A stretch of DNA of 64,000 bases from Diphasiastrum complanatum (taxonomy: Eukaryota; Streptophyta; Lycopodiopsida; Lycopodiales; Lycopodiaceae): assembly GCA_029204225.1 (NCBI GenBank), contig CM055115.1, forward strand, positions 9,231,466-9,295,465. Direction: 5' to 3'. Position numbers and translations under genes: made by a program. Below are positions 10,331-21,425 of this stretch, one piece after another. The first letter of the stretch is position 1; the number at the start of each line of letters is the position of its first letter. The notes below the pieces were generated by a model, which saw only the letters and a program-made list of their open reading frames with translations, had not been told where the DNA came from and did no database searches.

Positions 10331-11506
10331 TGTAGCGCAGGCATCCCAAAGGGAGCCGGGAACCACGACTTAGCTTCCTAGCCTTCAACTCTTGCCATCC
10401 AAACCCACTTGACATACAAGCAGCCAACTCGCCAACAACGATTAGACTTAACCAACTTGAAGTTCCGAAAACCAACATTGAGATCCAACCTGGCGCCATG
10501 CCAGATCGGGGGTCCCGATGTGGGTGACTTCCCTCCAAGCAAGCCGCCCGACATACATCAAACTTAACCAACTCGAAGCTTTGTTACAAACGAGTAACAT
10601 CCATTCCAAGCAAGCGGTCTCCAATTGAAAGCTTCGTCACGAGTGCTAGAAGCCAACCTGGCGCCACGCCAGACTGGACAGCCATAAACAGGTTACTTCC
10701 ACCCAAGCAAGCCATCCAACTTAGCCGACAGCTTAGAGCCCGTTCCCCAAGAGCTTAACCCATTCACATTCATGCAAGGAACACTCAGAACCACAAGCCA
10801 CGAAAGATATGGAGACAACCAGTTCCTGGACCAAATGGTCCCGACAGCATACCGCTAGCACCACGGACCGAATGGTCCCGACGACATACCGCTAGCGTCC
10901 CGGGATACGACCCTCAGCTATGTGCCAACTTAAAAATTTTGAAGCTGCCTTACAACTGGCGCTTTTACCGAACACTGAAACCCAGAAGGTAATCAGAGTC
11001 AGTTTGATGAAAATCCTACTTTATTGATAAATCTAAGAAGGTTACATTTCAAGTGTGTGACCGACCCTAGTCTCCGGGGAGCGGGCATGCCAAGGCGAGT
11101 GCCAGGACAACATTCCAGCAAGGGAGGCTGAGACTTGGTTGGAGCTCGCCCTGAGTCGCAACCCGCACTCCCTCTCATACCAAGCACTCTACCCAGGCTG
11201 GTAAAGCACATTTTTCTCTCTCTAGAAAGTCATTTTCTCTCTCTAGATTTTATTGATCTCCAGGCTTCCTTTAATCATGCCTAGATCGTGTGAGGTGATT
11301 GCACATCGATCTGAGCTCTTTGGACTTCACTAGAACCGATCAAAGATTTTCAGCCATAGGAACTTGGCGCCGGTTGGATTCTGGTCACAGTGGCGCTGGG
11401 AGCGGTGCCAGCACCATTGGCACCGGGAGCAGCAGCAGCTGGCGCCAGGGACGATGCTGGCGCCAGTGGCGCCGGAAGTAAAGCTTGTAAAGGTAGCTTT
11501 ACAACA
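10331..11506 (-). mobile_element. LTR of non-autonomous element (left arm)
   Basis: This 1176-base LTR mirrors 40776-39630. On the minus strand it starts TGTTGTAAAGC (at 11506) and ends GCGCTACA (10331). It is followed at 11507-11511 by gatag, the complement of the CTATC target copy seen in the right arm. Near its 5' end (11367-11475 on plus) it carries a cluster of GGCGCC palindromes. ORFs of 60-138 codons across it lie in an LTR and differ between copies, so they are unlikely to be genes. Confidence 0.85.
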
Positions 11507-11511
11507 GATAG

Positions 11512-12520
11512 TCGTGATGTAGCTCCTCACCCTGCCCATTTCCCATCTGTGAAGGAGAGGCCATCACTGTGCTCATCCCTCAGCCTATTCCCGCTCCCTC
11601 CTCCGATCTGCCTGCATGCCATCAGATTCGTTTCTTTCCCTCTTGCGACCTCCCTCACCTAACCGCAACCCTGCTCCGACAGACCTTCTTCTCCTCTTGT
11701 TGCCTGGCTGCGTGGTTTCCTTGCTTGTCTGGCTCGCTCTCCCTCTGGCCACGTTAGCCTGCCTGGCCGCGTGGTTTCCCTGCTGCCGCGATCCTGCCTG
11801 CGGTTCCTAACCTACCTAGCCCTGCTTATACTTCATCGCTGTCGTGGTTGCTCCGTGCCCTACGGCTCCTAATTCCTATAACCAAGAATCAATGCCTCTG
11901 AGGTATAAGAAGTGTATTGTGGAGGGAACCCAAGTTCAAATGCCAACTATTGTTATTTGTGATTATAGCATTGGAGACTTGAAAGCCTAACTTCTGTTAT
12001 TGAGATGGACCGACCTTCTACTATGAGACTCATTTGTAGTGTGAGAATGTTTGACTGTTTCGTCTAGTCAAGCCAAACCTGAAGCCTTGCACTCCCTTGA
12101 AGATGTTTATGTATGGGTTTGGTGTTTAGGTCACTAATATCCAAGAAAAGCTATTCATCCAAGTGCTATATTTATGAACCATGGACACGAATTTGCTCAT
12201 ATGCTATTTAAGCATCTATCAATCTGTATAGCCTTTGAATGTGAGTGCCCTAGCAAGTGATATACTCCTCATCACCTATTGTTGTCCGACTCTTGAGCCT
12301 ATGAGCCCATTACAATGGCTATTCATCTTTTTGTTGAGCAATGCTGAATCTCTAAGCAAATGAAGAATAGAGTTGTGCTCTTCTAAACCATTTTTAGACT
12401 CTTGCTCATAAGTCGACTCCATAACCCAATGGAGCTTGAGCTATAATTGTGGTATAGAACGACTTCCGTTAGCAATTTCCTTAGATTGGCAGTCTATTTG
12501 GGGGTCGTTTTATAATCTTT
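11512..12520. other. Non-coding target flank of the non-autonomous element
   Basis: About 1 kb between the LTR and the copia A pol. The first 300 bases are C/T-rich on plus; the rest is ordinary mixed sequence. Copies lie at 15452-16440 and 39624-38600. I see no domain; the short ORFs (60-90 codons) are low-complexity Pro/Leu/Ser-rich or not conserved between copies. It is probably older intergenic or decayed LTR sequence into which the element inserted. Confidence 0.6.
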
Positions 12521-14112
12521 CATGTACTTTATCAAGAAGAAGTCAAAAGCTTTCAATTGTTTCAGAATCTTCAAGGAGCATGCAAAGAAAGAAATTGGCA
12601 GACAAATCAAAGCCCTGAGGTCCAATAATGGTGGAGAGTACATCTCTACTAAATTCAAGGAGTATTCCTAGAGCCAAGGCATTGAACAACAATTTATCAC
12701 TCCTTATTTGCCTCAATCTAATGGCTTAGCCGAGAGGAAGAATCGTACCCTGGTCGAGGCAGCCAAATGTATGCTGGCACATGAATTTTTGTCGAAGAGC
12801 TTCTGGGTTGAAGCTCTCCCCACTACAGCCGATGTTCAAAACAAATGTTCGACTAAGGCCCTCGTATGCAAAACACCACATGAGGTTTGGACAGGTTCTA
12901 AGGCTTCAATGAAGAACCTTCGAGTGTTCGGATGCATCACCTATGCGCAGATCCCAAAGGAGACGAGGAAGAAATTCAACTTCCAAGGTCTCAAGACCAT
13001 CCTTATTGGATACACTTCATCTGACCAAGCTATACGATTTTATTCAGTAGGGATACAGTCTTTATCGAGGATCAGTTTGACGATTTCAAAGGCAAATGCA
13101 AAGTTCCATGCAAACCTTTGATGCCTCTGCCTCCGATACGACAATTCGAGTCTCGGGCTCAAGTGTGCCTATAGTCGATGGACTACCCGACAACGAGTCA
13201 GATGAAGAAGTTGTTGTTACTCAGCAACAACAAATCCAAGGATTGGCAGCCAACGGCACCTCCTCCAAGAAGATCAAACCGAGTGCACACACAGCCCACA
13301 GAGTACATTCCTGAGTTTTGGCATGTCTTTTAATACATGAGCCGACTACCGTCGAAGAGGCACTTAGACAACCAGACTTTAATGTTTGGAGAGAAGCGAT
13401 GAACATAGAATATTCCTCTCTGATCAAGAACCAGACATGGTCACTAGTCGAAGCTCCCTCTGGCAACAATCTTATCGATTGCAAATGGGTCTTTAACATC
13501 AAGTACAATGCCAATGGAGCTATGATCGAAGGAAGGCTCGACTAGTAGCACGAGCATTCGCTCAGATCCCCAACATTGACTAAAATGAGACTTTCAGTCC
13601 AGTAGTCAAGCATTCATTGATACGAGCCCTCCTATCATATGTTGCAGCAGCCGACCTTGAAGTACATCACCTCGATGTATAGACAACTTATTTGAACATA
13701 ATCATCGAAAAAGACATCTATATGCTCCAGCTTGAAGGATACGTTCACGAAGGTATGAAGCATCATGTCTACAAGCTCCACAAAGCACTTTATGGCTGAT
13801 TCTAATGTCTACTTCAAGTTAATGCAGTAATCTTTTATAATTATCACCTCGTATGTCGATGATACGTTGCTTTTCAACAATAGTACCAATCTGGTGAAGG
13901 ATGCTAAAAAGATGCTGTCTTCCGAACTTGACAGGACCGATCTGGGCAAAGCTCACTTATGTTTGGGCATTCAACACAGCGAGAAGGCTGATCTTTATCA
14001 CTCAGCAACAGTATCTTCACAATACCCTTATCAGATACAATTTGATCAATTGTAAACTAGCTCACTCACCAATGGATTCAGGCTTGCGATTAACGAAGGG
14101 CCAATGCCAATA
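12521..14112 (+). pseudogene. Copia family A integrase-RT remnant, unit 1
   Basis: The plus strand encodes the integrase core (YFIKKKSKAFNCF, LRSNNGGEY, QSNGLAERKNRT, KTPHEVWTG; open at 12708-13121), a linker, and a reverse transcriptase (DCKWVFN at about 13480; ALYG at about 13785; YVDD at 13852-13863, followed by TLLF). A nonsense codon in KEYS*SQGIEQ is shared with unit 2 and the right arm. The second integrase Asp is Asn. RT has several stops and a shift, and RNase H is missing: RT runs straight into the LTR at about 14113. It mirrors 38600-37020. Confidence 0.88.
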
Positions 14113-14245
14113 AGTGGTTATGGAAGTTAAGACGGTTATTTCATATTTAGAACATCTACGAGGGAGCATTTGTTCTCGCATATTTCTTTGAAATGGAATG
14201 AAGTGAAGTTAGTGAGTTAGTCTATTCTCATTTTATTGATGTGAA
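14113..14245 (+). mobile_element. Copia family A 3' LTR, TATA deleted
   Basis: This LTR copy lacks about ten bases holding the TATA: it reads ctacgagg then gagcatttg, whereas unit 2 (18060) and 3811 keep ggctatataaagagcatttg. The same deletion is present in the right-arm counterpart near 36970. 14246-14800 is the family's 3' flank, with no gene visible. Confidence 0.75.
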
Positions 14246-14805
14246 TGATTTACTCTCTCTATGCTATTTTCAAGATTATACTTATGAAGTTTTGCTCATA
14301 TAGTAGAACCTCATTATTCTTATTTAAGTGATCATTATTCAATGCATTGAATGCTTGTCTGATGCGAGGGGAAGTAATGCTTGTTACCATAATTAGAATA
14401 CAGTGACAAGTCTGAAATCGTAGTACATACATAAACGATGAATGGCATGTAGTTCCAACTTCTATAATTCCATTATCCAAATTTCATAAAAGCAAATCAC
14501 AAATTGTTATAACGTCTATTAGTCTGCAACGTGTAAACAACCTAAAAGTGAAATCCTAAATTCTTCATAGTAAAGCAGGAGGAGATAGGGCTGAATCATG
14601 ATACCTAAAGGCCAACTAGTGATGTCTAGCATAGCCTCCTCCTAGTCACCCATGATGTAGTGTAGGCTCTAGCTGAAGACCCTCATCCTCACCTTGTTGA
14701 CATATTTGCTTTTCTTTGAAAGACAAATAGCACTTTGGCATGCGGTGCAACTTGAAAATGCGATGCATAGTCCGACATATCTAAATAAATAACGAGTACC
14801 CCATA

Positions 14806-15446
14806 GCGTCCCGGGATACGACCCTCAGCTATGTGCCAACTTAAAAATTTTGAAGCGGCCTTACAACTGGCGCTTTTACCGAACACTGAAACCCAGAAGG
14901 TAATCAGAGTCAGTTTGATGAAAATCCTACTTTATTGATAAATCTAAGAAGGTTACATTTCAAGTGTGTGACCGACCCTAGTCTCCGGGGAGCGGGCATG
15001 CCAAGGCGAGTGCCAGGACAACATTCTAGCAAGGGAGGCTGAGACTTGGTTGGAGCTCGCCTTGAGTCGCAACCCGCACTCCCCTATAGTATTAGTGGTA
15101 TCCGGCACCCCCTTTCATACCAAGCACTCTACCCAGGCTGGTAAAGCACGTTTTTCTCTCTCTAGAAAGTCATTTTCTCTCTCTAGATTTTATTGATCCC
15201 CAGGCTTCCTTTAATCATGCCTAGATCGTGTGAGGTGATTGCACATCGATCTGAGCTCTTTGGACTTCGCTAGAACCAATCAAAGATTTTTAGCCATAGG
15301 AACTTGGCGCCGGTTGGATTCTGGTCACAGTGGCGCTGGGAGCGGCGCCAACACCATTGGCACCGGGAGCAGCAGCAGCTGGCGCCAGGGACGATGCTGG
15401 CGCCAGTGGCGCCGGAAGTAAAGCTTGCAAAGGTAGCTTTACAACA
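14806..15446 (-). mobile_element. Partial LTR of non-autonomous element, unit 2
   Basis: This is the LTR 5' portion repeated by the tandem duplication, cut at 14806. It keeps a block of about 34 bases (near 15083, containing ctatagtattagtgg) that is absent from 10331-11506 and from 39630-40776 but present in the right-arm 3' LTR near 43720. It therefore keeps what looks like the older LTR state. Confidence 0.75.
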
Positions 15447-18014
15447 GATAACCGTGATGTAGCTCCTCACCCTGCCCATTTCCCATCTGTGAAGGAGAGG
15501 CCATCACTGTGCTCATCCCTCAGCCTATTCCCGCTCCCTCCTACGATCTGCCTGCATGCCATCAGATTCGTTTCTTTCCCTCTTGCGACCTCCCTCACCT
15601 AACCGCAACCCTGCTCCAGCAGACCTGCTTCTCCTCTTGTTGCCTGGCTGCGTGGTTTCCTTGCTTGTCTGGCTCGCTCTCCCTCTGGCCACGTTAACCT
15701 GCCTGGCCGCGTGGTTTCCCTGCTGCCTCGATCCTGCTTGCGGTTCCTAACCTACCTAGCCCTGCTTATACTTCATCGCTGTCGTGGTTGCTCCGTGCCC
15801 TACGGCTCCTAATTCCTATAACCAAGAATCAATGCCTCTGAGGTATAAGAAGTGTATTGTGGAGGGAACCCAGGTTCAAATTATAGCATTGGAGACTTGA
15901 AAGCCTAACTTCTGTTATTGAGATGGACTGACCTTCTACTATGAGACTCACTTGTAGTGTGAGAATGTTTGATTGTTTCGTCTAGTCAAGCCAAACCTGA
16001 AGTCTTGCACTCCCTTGAAGATGTTTATGTATGGGTTTGGTGTTTAGGTCACTAATATCCAAGAAAAGCTATTCATCCAAGTGCTATATTTATGAACCAT
16101 GGACACGAATTTGATCATATGCTATTTAAGCATCTGTCAATTTGTATAGCCTTTGATTGTGAGTGCCCTAGCAAGTGATATACTCCTCATCACCTATTGT
16201 TGTCCGACTCTTGAGCCTATGAGCCCATTACAATGGCTATTCATCTTTTTGTTGAGCAATGCTGAATCTCTAAGCAAATGAAGAATAGAGTTGTGCTCTT
16301 CTAATCCATTCTTAGACTCTTGCTCATAAGTCGACTCCATAACCCAATGGAGCTTGAGCTATAATTGTGGTATAGAACGACTTCCGTTAGCAATTTCCTT
16401 AGATTGGCAGTCTATTTGGGGGTCGTTTTATAATCTTTCATGTACTTTATCAAGAAGAAGTCAAAAGCTTTCAATTGTTTCAGAATCTTCAAGGAGCATG
16501 CAAAGAAAGAAATTGGCAGACAAATCAAAGCCCTGAGGTCCAATAATGGTGGAGAGTACATCTCTACTAAGTTCAAGGAGTATTCCTAGAGCCAAGGCAT
16601 TGAACAACAATTTATCACTCCTTATTTGCCTCAATCTAATGGCTTAGCCGAGAGGAAGAATCGTACCCTGGTCGAGGCAGCCAAATGATGCTGGCACATG
16701 AATCTTTGTCGAAGAGCTTCTGGGTTGAAGCTCTCCCCACTACAGCCGATGTTCAAAACAAATGTTCGACTAAGGCCCTCGTAGGCAAAACACCACATGA
16801 GGTTTGGACAGGTTCTAAGGCTTCAATGAAGAACCTTCGAGTGTTCGGATGCATCACCTATGCGCAGATCCCAAAGGAGACGAGGAAGAAATTCAACTTC
16901 CAAGGTCTCAAGACCATCCTTATTGGATACACTTCATCTGACCAAGCTATACGATTTTATTCAGTAGGGATACAGTCTTTATCGAAGATCAGTTTGACGA
17001 TTTCAAAGGCAAATGCAAAGTTCCATGCAAACCTCTGATGCCTCTGCCTCCGATACGACAATTCGAGTCTCGGGCTCAAGTGTGCCTATAGTCGATGGAA
17101 TACCCGACAACGAGTCAGACGAAGAAGTTGTTGTTACTCAGCAACAACAAATCCAAGGATTGGCAGCCAACGACACCTCCTCCAAGAAGATCAAACCGAG
17201 TGCGCACATAGCCCATAGAGTACATTCCTGAGTTTTGGCATGTCTTTTAATACATGAGCCGACTACCGTCGAAGAGGCACTTAGACAACCAGACTTTAAT
17301 GTTTGGAGAGAAGCGATGAACATAGAATATTCCTCTCTGATCAAGAACCAGACATGGTCACTAGTCGAAGCTCCCTCTGGCGACAATCTTATCGATTGCA
17401 AATGGGTCTTTAACAGCTATGATCGAAGGAAGGCTCGACTAGTAGCACGAGCATTCGCTCAGATCCCCAACATTGACTAAAATGAGACTTTCAGTCCAGT
17501 AGTCAAGCATTCATTGATACGAGCCCTCCTATCATATGTTGCAGCAGCCGACCTTGAAGTACATCAACTCGATGTATAGACAGCTTATTTGAACATAGTC
17601 ATCGAAAAAGACATCTATATGCTCCAGCTTGAAGGATACGTTCACGAAGGTATGAAGCATCATGTCTACAAGCTCCACAAAGCACTTTATGGCTGATTCT
17701 AATGTCTACTTCAAGTTAATGCAGTAATCTTTTATAATTATCACCTCGTATGTCGATGATATGTTGCTTTTCAACAATAGTACCAATCTGGTGAAGGATG
17801 CTAAAAAGATGCTGTCTTCCAAACTTGACAGGACCGATCTGGGCAAAGCTCACTTCTGTTTGGGCATTCAACACAGCGAGAAGGCTGATCTTTATCACTC
17901 AGCAACGGTAGCTTCACAATACCCTTATCAGATACAATTTGATCGATTGTAAACTAAATCACTCACCAATGGATTCAGGCTTGCGATTATCGAAGGGCCA
18001 ATGCCAAGAAGTGG
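15447..18014 (+). pseudogene. Unit 2 flank and copia family A integrase-RT remnant
   Basis: The second tandem copy of 11507-14112. Integrase is open at 16685-17038, but a one-base deletion next to the AAKCMLAH codons shifts the frame relative to unit 1. The linker/RT start has a 23-base deletion (near 17416). The RT motif at 17752-17763 reads YVDD followed by MLLF. The shared nonsense codon and the Asn in the integrase triad are both present. 15447-16440 is the non-coding flank, with a 22-base deletion near 15880. Confidence 0.87.
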
Positions 18015-18160
18015 TTATGGAAGCTAAGACGGTTATTTCATATTTAGAACATCTACGAGGCTATATAAAGAGCATTTGTTCTCGCATATTTCTTTGAAAT
18101 GGAATGAAGTGAAGTTAGTGAGTTAGTCTATTCTCATTTTATTGATGTGAATGATTTACT
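18015..18160 (+). mobile_element. Copia family A 3' LTR, TATA retained
   Basis: The unit 2 copy keeps ctatataaag near 18061, the LTR promoter TATA that unit 1 and the right arm have lost. Its 3' flank runs to about 18706, where the unique upstream region of the BYPASS1-like gene begins. Confidence 0.75.
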
Positions 18161-18898
18161 CTCTCTATGCTATTTTCAAGATTATACTTATGAAGTTTTG
18201 CTCATATAGTAGAATCTCATTATTCTTATTTAAGTGATCATTATTCAATGCAATGAATGCTTGTCTGATGCGAGGGGAAGTAATGCTTGTTACCATAATT
18301 AGAATACAGTGACAAGTCTGAAATCGTAGTACATACATAAACGATGAATGGCATGTAGTTCCAACTTCTATAATTCCATTATCCAATTTTCATAAAAGCA
18401 AATCACAAATTGTTATAACGTCTATTAGTCTGCAACGTGTAAACAACCTAAAAGTGAAATCCTAAATTCTTCATAGTAAAGCCTGAGGAGATAGGGCTGA
18501 ATCATGATACCTAAAGGCCAACTAGTGATGTCTAGCATAGCCTCCTCCTAGTCACCCAAGATGTAGTGTAGGCTCTAGCTGAAGACCCTCATCCTCACCT
18601 TGTTGACATATTTGCTTTTCTTTGAAAGACAAATAGCACTTTGGCATGCGGTGCAACTTGAAAATGTGATGCATAGTCCGACATATCTAAATAAATAACG
18701 AGTACCGAGGTTAACCATGGCATTCTATTACCTAGTCATATTCCAGGCAACTCCCTTGGATCACTTTGTTGGCTTGGTATCCAAAGTGTTTTTTGGTCCC
18801 AAGTTTTAGCTCTTTTAGGGGTCCAATATGCATTTAGTCACGTTCTAGGGTACTACATATTATGTAACGACTAGGGTTTTGAAGGTGTCCAAATAGCA

Positions 18899-18906
18899 TA
18901 TCAATA
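18899..18906 (+). promoter_or_regulatory. Damaged TATA element upstream of BYPASS1-like gene (left)
   Basis: The sequence is TATCAATA. The mirrored position in the right arm (36159-36152, minus) is a perfect TATAAATA within otherwise matching sequence. The C at 18902 is the difference. It lies about 374 bases upstream of the ATG at 19273 and 40 bases upstream of a GA repeat, a plausible core promoter position with a long 5' leader. Confidence 0.55.
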
Positions 18907-18939
18907 GAGATCGATAGAGAGAACACCACACATTTGATT

Positions 18940-18964
18940 GAGAGAGAGAGAGAGAGAGAGAGAG
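18940..18964 (+). repeat. (GA)n microsatellite in presumed 5' leader
   Basis: About 12 GA units are followed by a decayed GCGAGCGAG tail. GA/CT runs are common in plant 5' leaders and core promoters. The right-arm counterpart (36086-36118) is longer, about 16 units. The 85-codon frame across it is low complexity and not treated as a gene. Confidence 0.85.
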
Positions 18965-19272
18965 CGCGAGCGAGCGAGAGTGAGAGCGCGAACGATTTGC
19001 CAAGAACAGCCTTACTTGAATGCAGACGTGTTGAATGTAAGAGACAGAGGGCAGAACTCAATAAATTCCTTCGAACCTCTGAGTCAGTGATAATCCGTAG
19101 CTGGGTTCGTCGAAAATCTCAAGGCGAATTTTACTTCATAATTTTTTTTCTTGACAACGTTCTCAAGCTATTTCAGAAGGTACAGCGGTAGGCAGGTAGC
19201 CTTACCTTGATTTCTGCAAAATACACAGACGGCAAAGGTTGCTTCCTTAACTCTGCCTAAAGAAACAACGCC

Positions 19273-20217
19273 ATGGTTTTTGTGAATTCGCTGCGATCTC
19301 ACGGTCATGGTGCTGCCAATATGTCATTTCACGACAATTTGTTGTCATGTCTGCAAAAATTGGAAGAGTCAATTGGAGATAAGTTTTTCACAATAGACTG
19401 GATGCAGTATGCTGTGGATATCCTCAGATCTTCTCTTGCAGCCGTTTTGGATCTAGCGGAGAAGGTTGTTTTTGCATTAAAATGCTTTAGTACTCTGATG
19501 GATGAGACAGTGCGACTTATGAATGTTTATAAAGCTTTGATGACGGGTATTTCGAGATTGCGAATTTATGGGCTGGTAGTCCATATAGCTGTTGAAGCTC
19601 TTCAAGCAGGTGGGGATGATTATGATACCATAGTTCAGGCTCTAAATCATTGCCGACGAGAGATGTCCAGAATACATCAAGCAAACAAGCAACTTGTTGA
19701 TATGAAACTTGAGGCAGAGGAGGAGCTTTGGTATTTTGGTAGCAGATATGCAAAGCAATTTGATCCTTGCGCAGTAATTTACCCCATGAAGAGCATAATT
19801 TCTTTCGTTTCAATGATTCTTCTGTTTGGACTCCTTCACATGGATAGTTCTTACTCCGCTAAACTGATTGCGATTTGTTCGACGGGCGAATGGGCTAAAT
19901 CTACGTCTAATTCACATCAAACGCTTATCGAACGAATTGGCTTGCGGTTCAGTGAGGAAACGAAAGAGAAAATCCTTCTAAGAGAATTTGGAAACATGCA
20001 AGCTCATGTGGATAATTTTTCCATTGAATTTCAGTCATTTGGAGAACAGGTTCCGCGCTCGTTCGAATTGCGAATGTCAGATGTTACGGAGCTTCGGCAT
20101 AGCTTAAACAGTCTGAACTGTGGTTTGGAAAGTTTGGAGTGCACCGTACGTGATCTTTTTGATGACATAGTCGCGGGTAGGACAAAACTCATTTCTGCAG
20201 TAACGAAATTTTGTTGA
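19273..20217 (+). CDS. BYPASS1/ROH1-like (DUF793) protein, intact copy
   Basis: This single 314-codon frame has no intron signs. Seen features: an N-terminal helical part starting FHDNLLSCLQKLEES (19-33) and FFTIDWMQYAVDIL (38-51), resembling the family's start where a conserved Trp follows the first helix; helices at 75-150; a hydrophobic, probably membrane-spanning stretch at 174-190 (SIISFVSMILLFGLLHM); then ERIGLRFSEETKEKILLREF (220-239) and a C-terminal VRDLFDDIVAGRTKLI (292-307), all in family order. Known members (Arabidopsis BYPASS1, about 350 residues; ROH1) act in root-to-shoot signalling and secretion, but function here is not shown. The ATG follows caacgcc. Two tiny upstream ORFs (19020, 19036) lie in the leader. 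The TATA is damaged in this copy. It is the only intact host-like gene in the window. Confidence 0.72.
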   Translation: MVFVNSLRSHGHGAANMSFHDNLLSCLQKLEESIGDKFFTIDWMQYAVDILRSSLAAVLDLAEKVVFALKCFSTLMDETVRLMNVYKALMTGISRLRIYGLVVHIAVEALQAGGDDYDTIVQALNHCRREMSRIHQANKQLVDMKLEAEEELWYFGSRYAKQFDPCAVIYPMKSIISFVSMILLFGLLHMDSSYSAKLIAICSTGEWAKSTSNSHQTLIERIGLRFSEETKEKILLREFGNMQAHVDNFSIEFQSFGEQVPRSFELRMSDVTELRHSLNSLNCGLESLECTVRDLFDDIVAGRTKLISAVTKFC

Positions 20218-20713
20218 GTGATTCTTCGCTAGTTGCACATCTAGAATGACTATCGCAAGATTCTTTACTAGCTGGATATTGAGGAGTAACATGGCATCAA
20301 ATTAACTGACAAAAATAGAAATCTTTTATCGTTGTTTATATTCTTGAAAGGCAAGATAATTGAGGTCTACAATTTATTTGGTAGAGAAAATTGTAATTGT
20401 GATTGCTCTGTCTCAATTGCTCGTGGCCTTTACTATGGCTCCTTTGTAGTATTACCATTGCGTCAGCATTTTGCTTAGAATATATCTGAACGGGCACAAA
20501 GTTTTACAAGCCAAAAAGAGAACTTAATTCGTTAAGTGTCTTTCAATCAAAAAGAGCATGAACAATATAATTTATTAATTACAAAAAAAAAATTAATTTC
20601 ATCACTACGTGCTATAGGCATATGATCATCAATTGCAATTGTTTAAGGCAGAAGTTCAATAAACTCAAATTTGTGATTGATCCCTTGGGATACAATTCAT
20701 GAAAGGACAAACT
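20218..20713. other. 3' flank of BYPASS1-like gene
   Basis: This is AT-rich sequence with an A-run near 20581. It is duplicated together with the last 90 bases of the gene at 23571-24064, and mirrored in the right arm at 34840-34345 and 31480-30990. A TGTTGGAATT string at 20714 could be a retrotransposon LTR edge, but I cannot pair it with a second LTR. Confidence 0.55.
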
Positions 20714-20849
20714 GTTGGAATTGATATCTTAAGTGTCCTACGATGGCAGAAATCTATCAATACAGTACTTTTCAATTTTTACAATGTACACACATCCTTG
20801 TCATAAGTACACTATGTCATATATGTGCTGCACAATGTCACAAATGTCG

Positions 20850-21425
20850 GGACTTGGTCCCATCGATGGCAACCTTGCCATGTTTTGACTCCACAATAGA
20901 AGTATTTAAGCTTAGATTTATCTTTCTTCTTGCCAATAAAAGTAGAAGCTTTCTTCTTGCCAATAAAAGTAGAAGAATCACCTTGAGATTGTCCTTTAGA
21001 TCACTTGACTTTGTTGTTGCCCTTGAACTTGCCCTTTGAGAACATAGCCTCCTCCTTTCCAGGTTGAGATGTGGAAGTGGATCCTCCTCTTGATAGAAGC
21101 CTAAACTCCTTATTCACCAAGATTTCTTGCATGTCCACAATACTTGGCAATGTCTTTTGAATAACAAAACTTTGAGCAAGATTAGCATGATCATCCAACA
21201 AGCCATTGAAAACTACTTGAACAAGTGCTATCTCCTTAAGTCCTTAATACATGCTAACTCATCATTGAATGCTTTAACCCTCAAAACAAAAGCATAAGCA
21301 CTTTCATCCTTATTTTAAAAACTTGAAAAGATTTGACTCCTAAGGGTTAGAACACTTGATGTAAACTTGGACTCATAAACCTTCTTTAGAGATTCCCAAG
21401 CCTTACTAGATGTAGTGCACTTACC
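20850..21425 (-). pseudogene. Copia gag fragment (third family)
   Basis: The minus strand encodes part of a UBN2 gag: AWESLKKVYESKFTSRVLTL, a stop, then VKAFNDELACIDERLKE, FNGLLDDHANLAQSFV, a Gln/Ser/Lys-rich linker and the start of a zinc knuckle (KLKCFYCG). It differs from families A and B. The mirror copy is 33600-34185 on plus, with one longer open frame at 33797-34084. Protease and pol are missing in both. Confidence 0.8.

Larger units (their letters stand above)
10893..18706 (+). repeat. 3.9 kb tandem duplication, left arm only
   Basis: Two direct copies: 10893-14800 and 14806-18706. Each starts inside the non-autonomous LTR (tagcgtcccgggatacg) and runs through its 5' end, the flank, the broken copia A pol, a family A LTR and 3' flank, ending at ataaataacgagtacc. 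The junction near 14800 reads gagtacc, ccca, tagcgtcc, with little homology between the joined ends. The right arm has one copy (40160-36360). Unit 2 has its own small deletions (22 bases near 15880, 23 bases near 17416, one base near 16688). Confidence 0.9.

Noticed and set aside
18934-19191. 85-codon Arg/Glu-rich ORF over the GA repeat
   Set aside because: Low-complexity product of the microsatellite; it needs a non-ATG start and changes with repeat length in the other arm.
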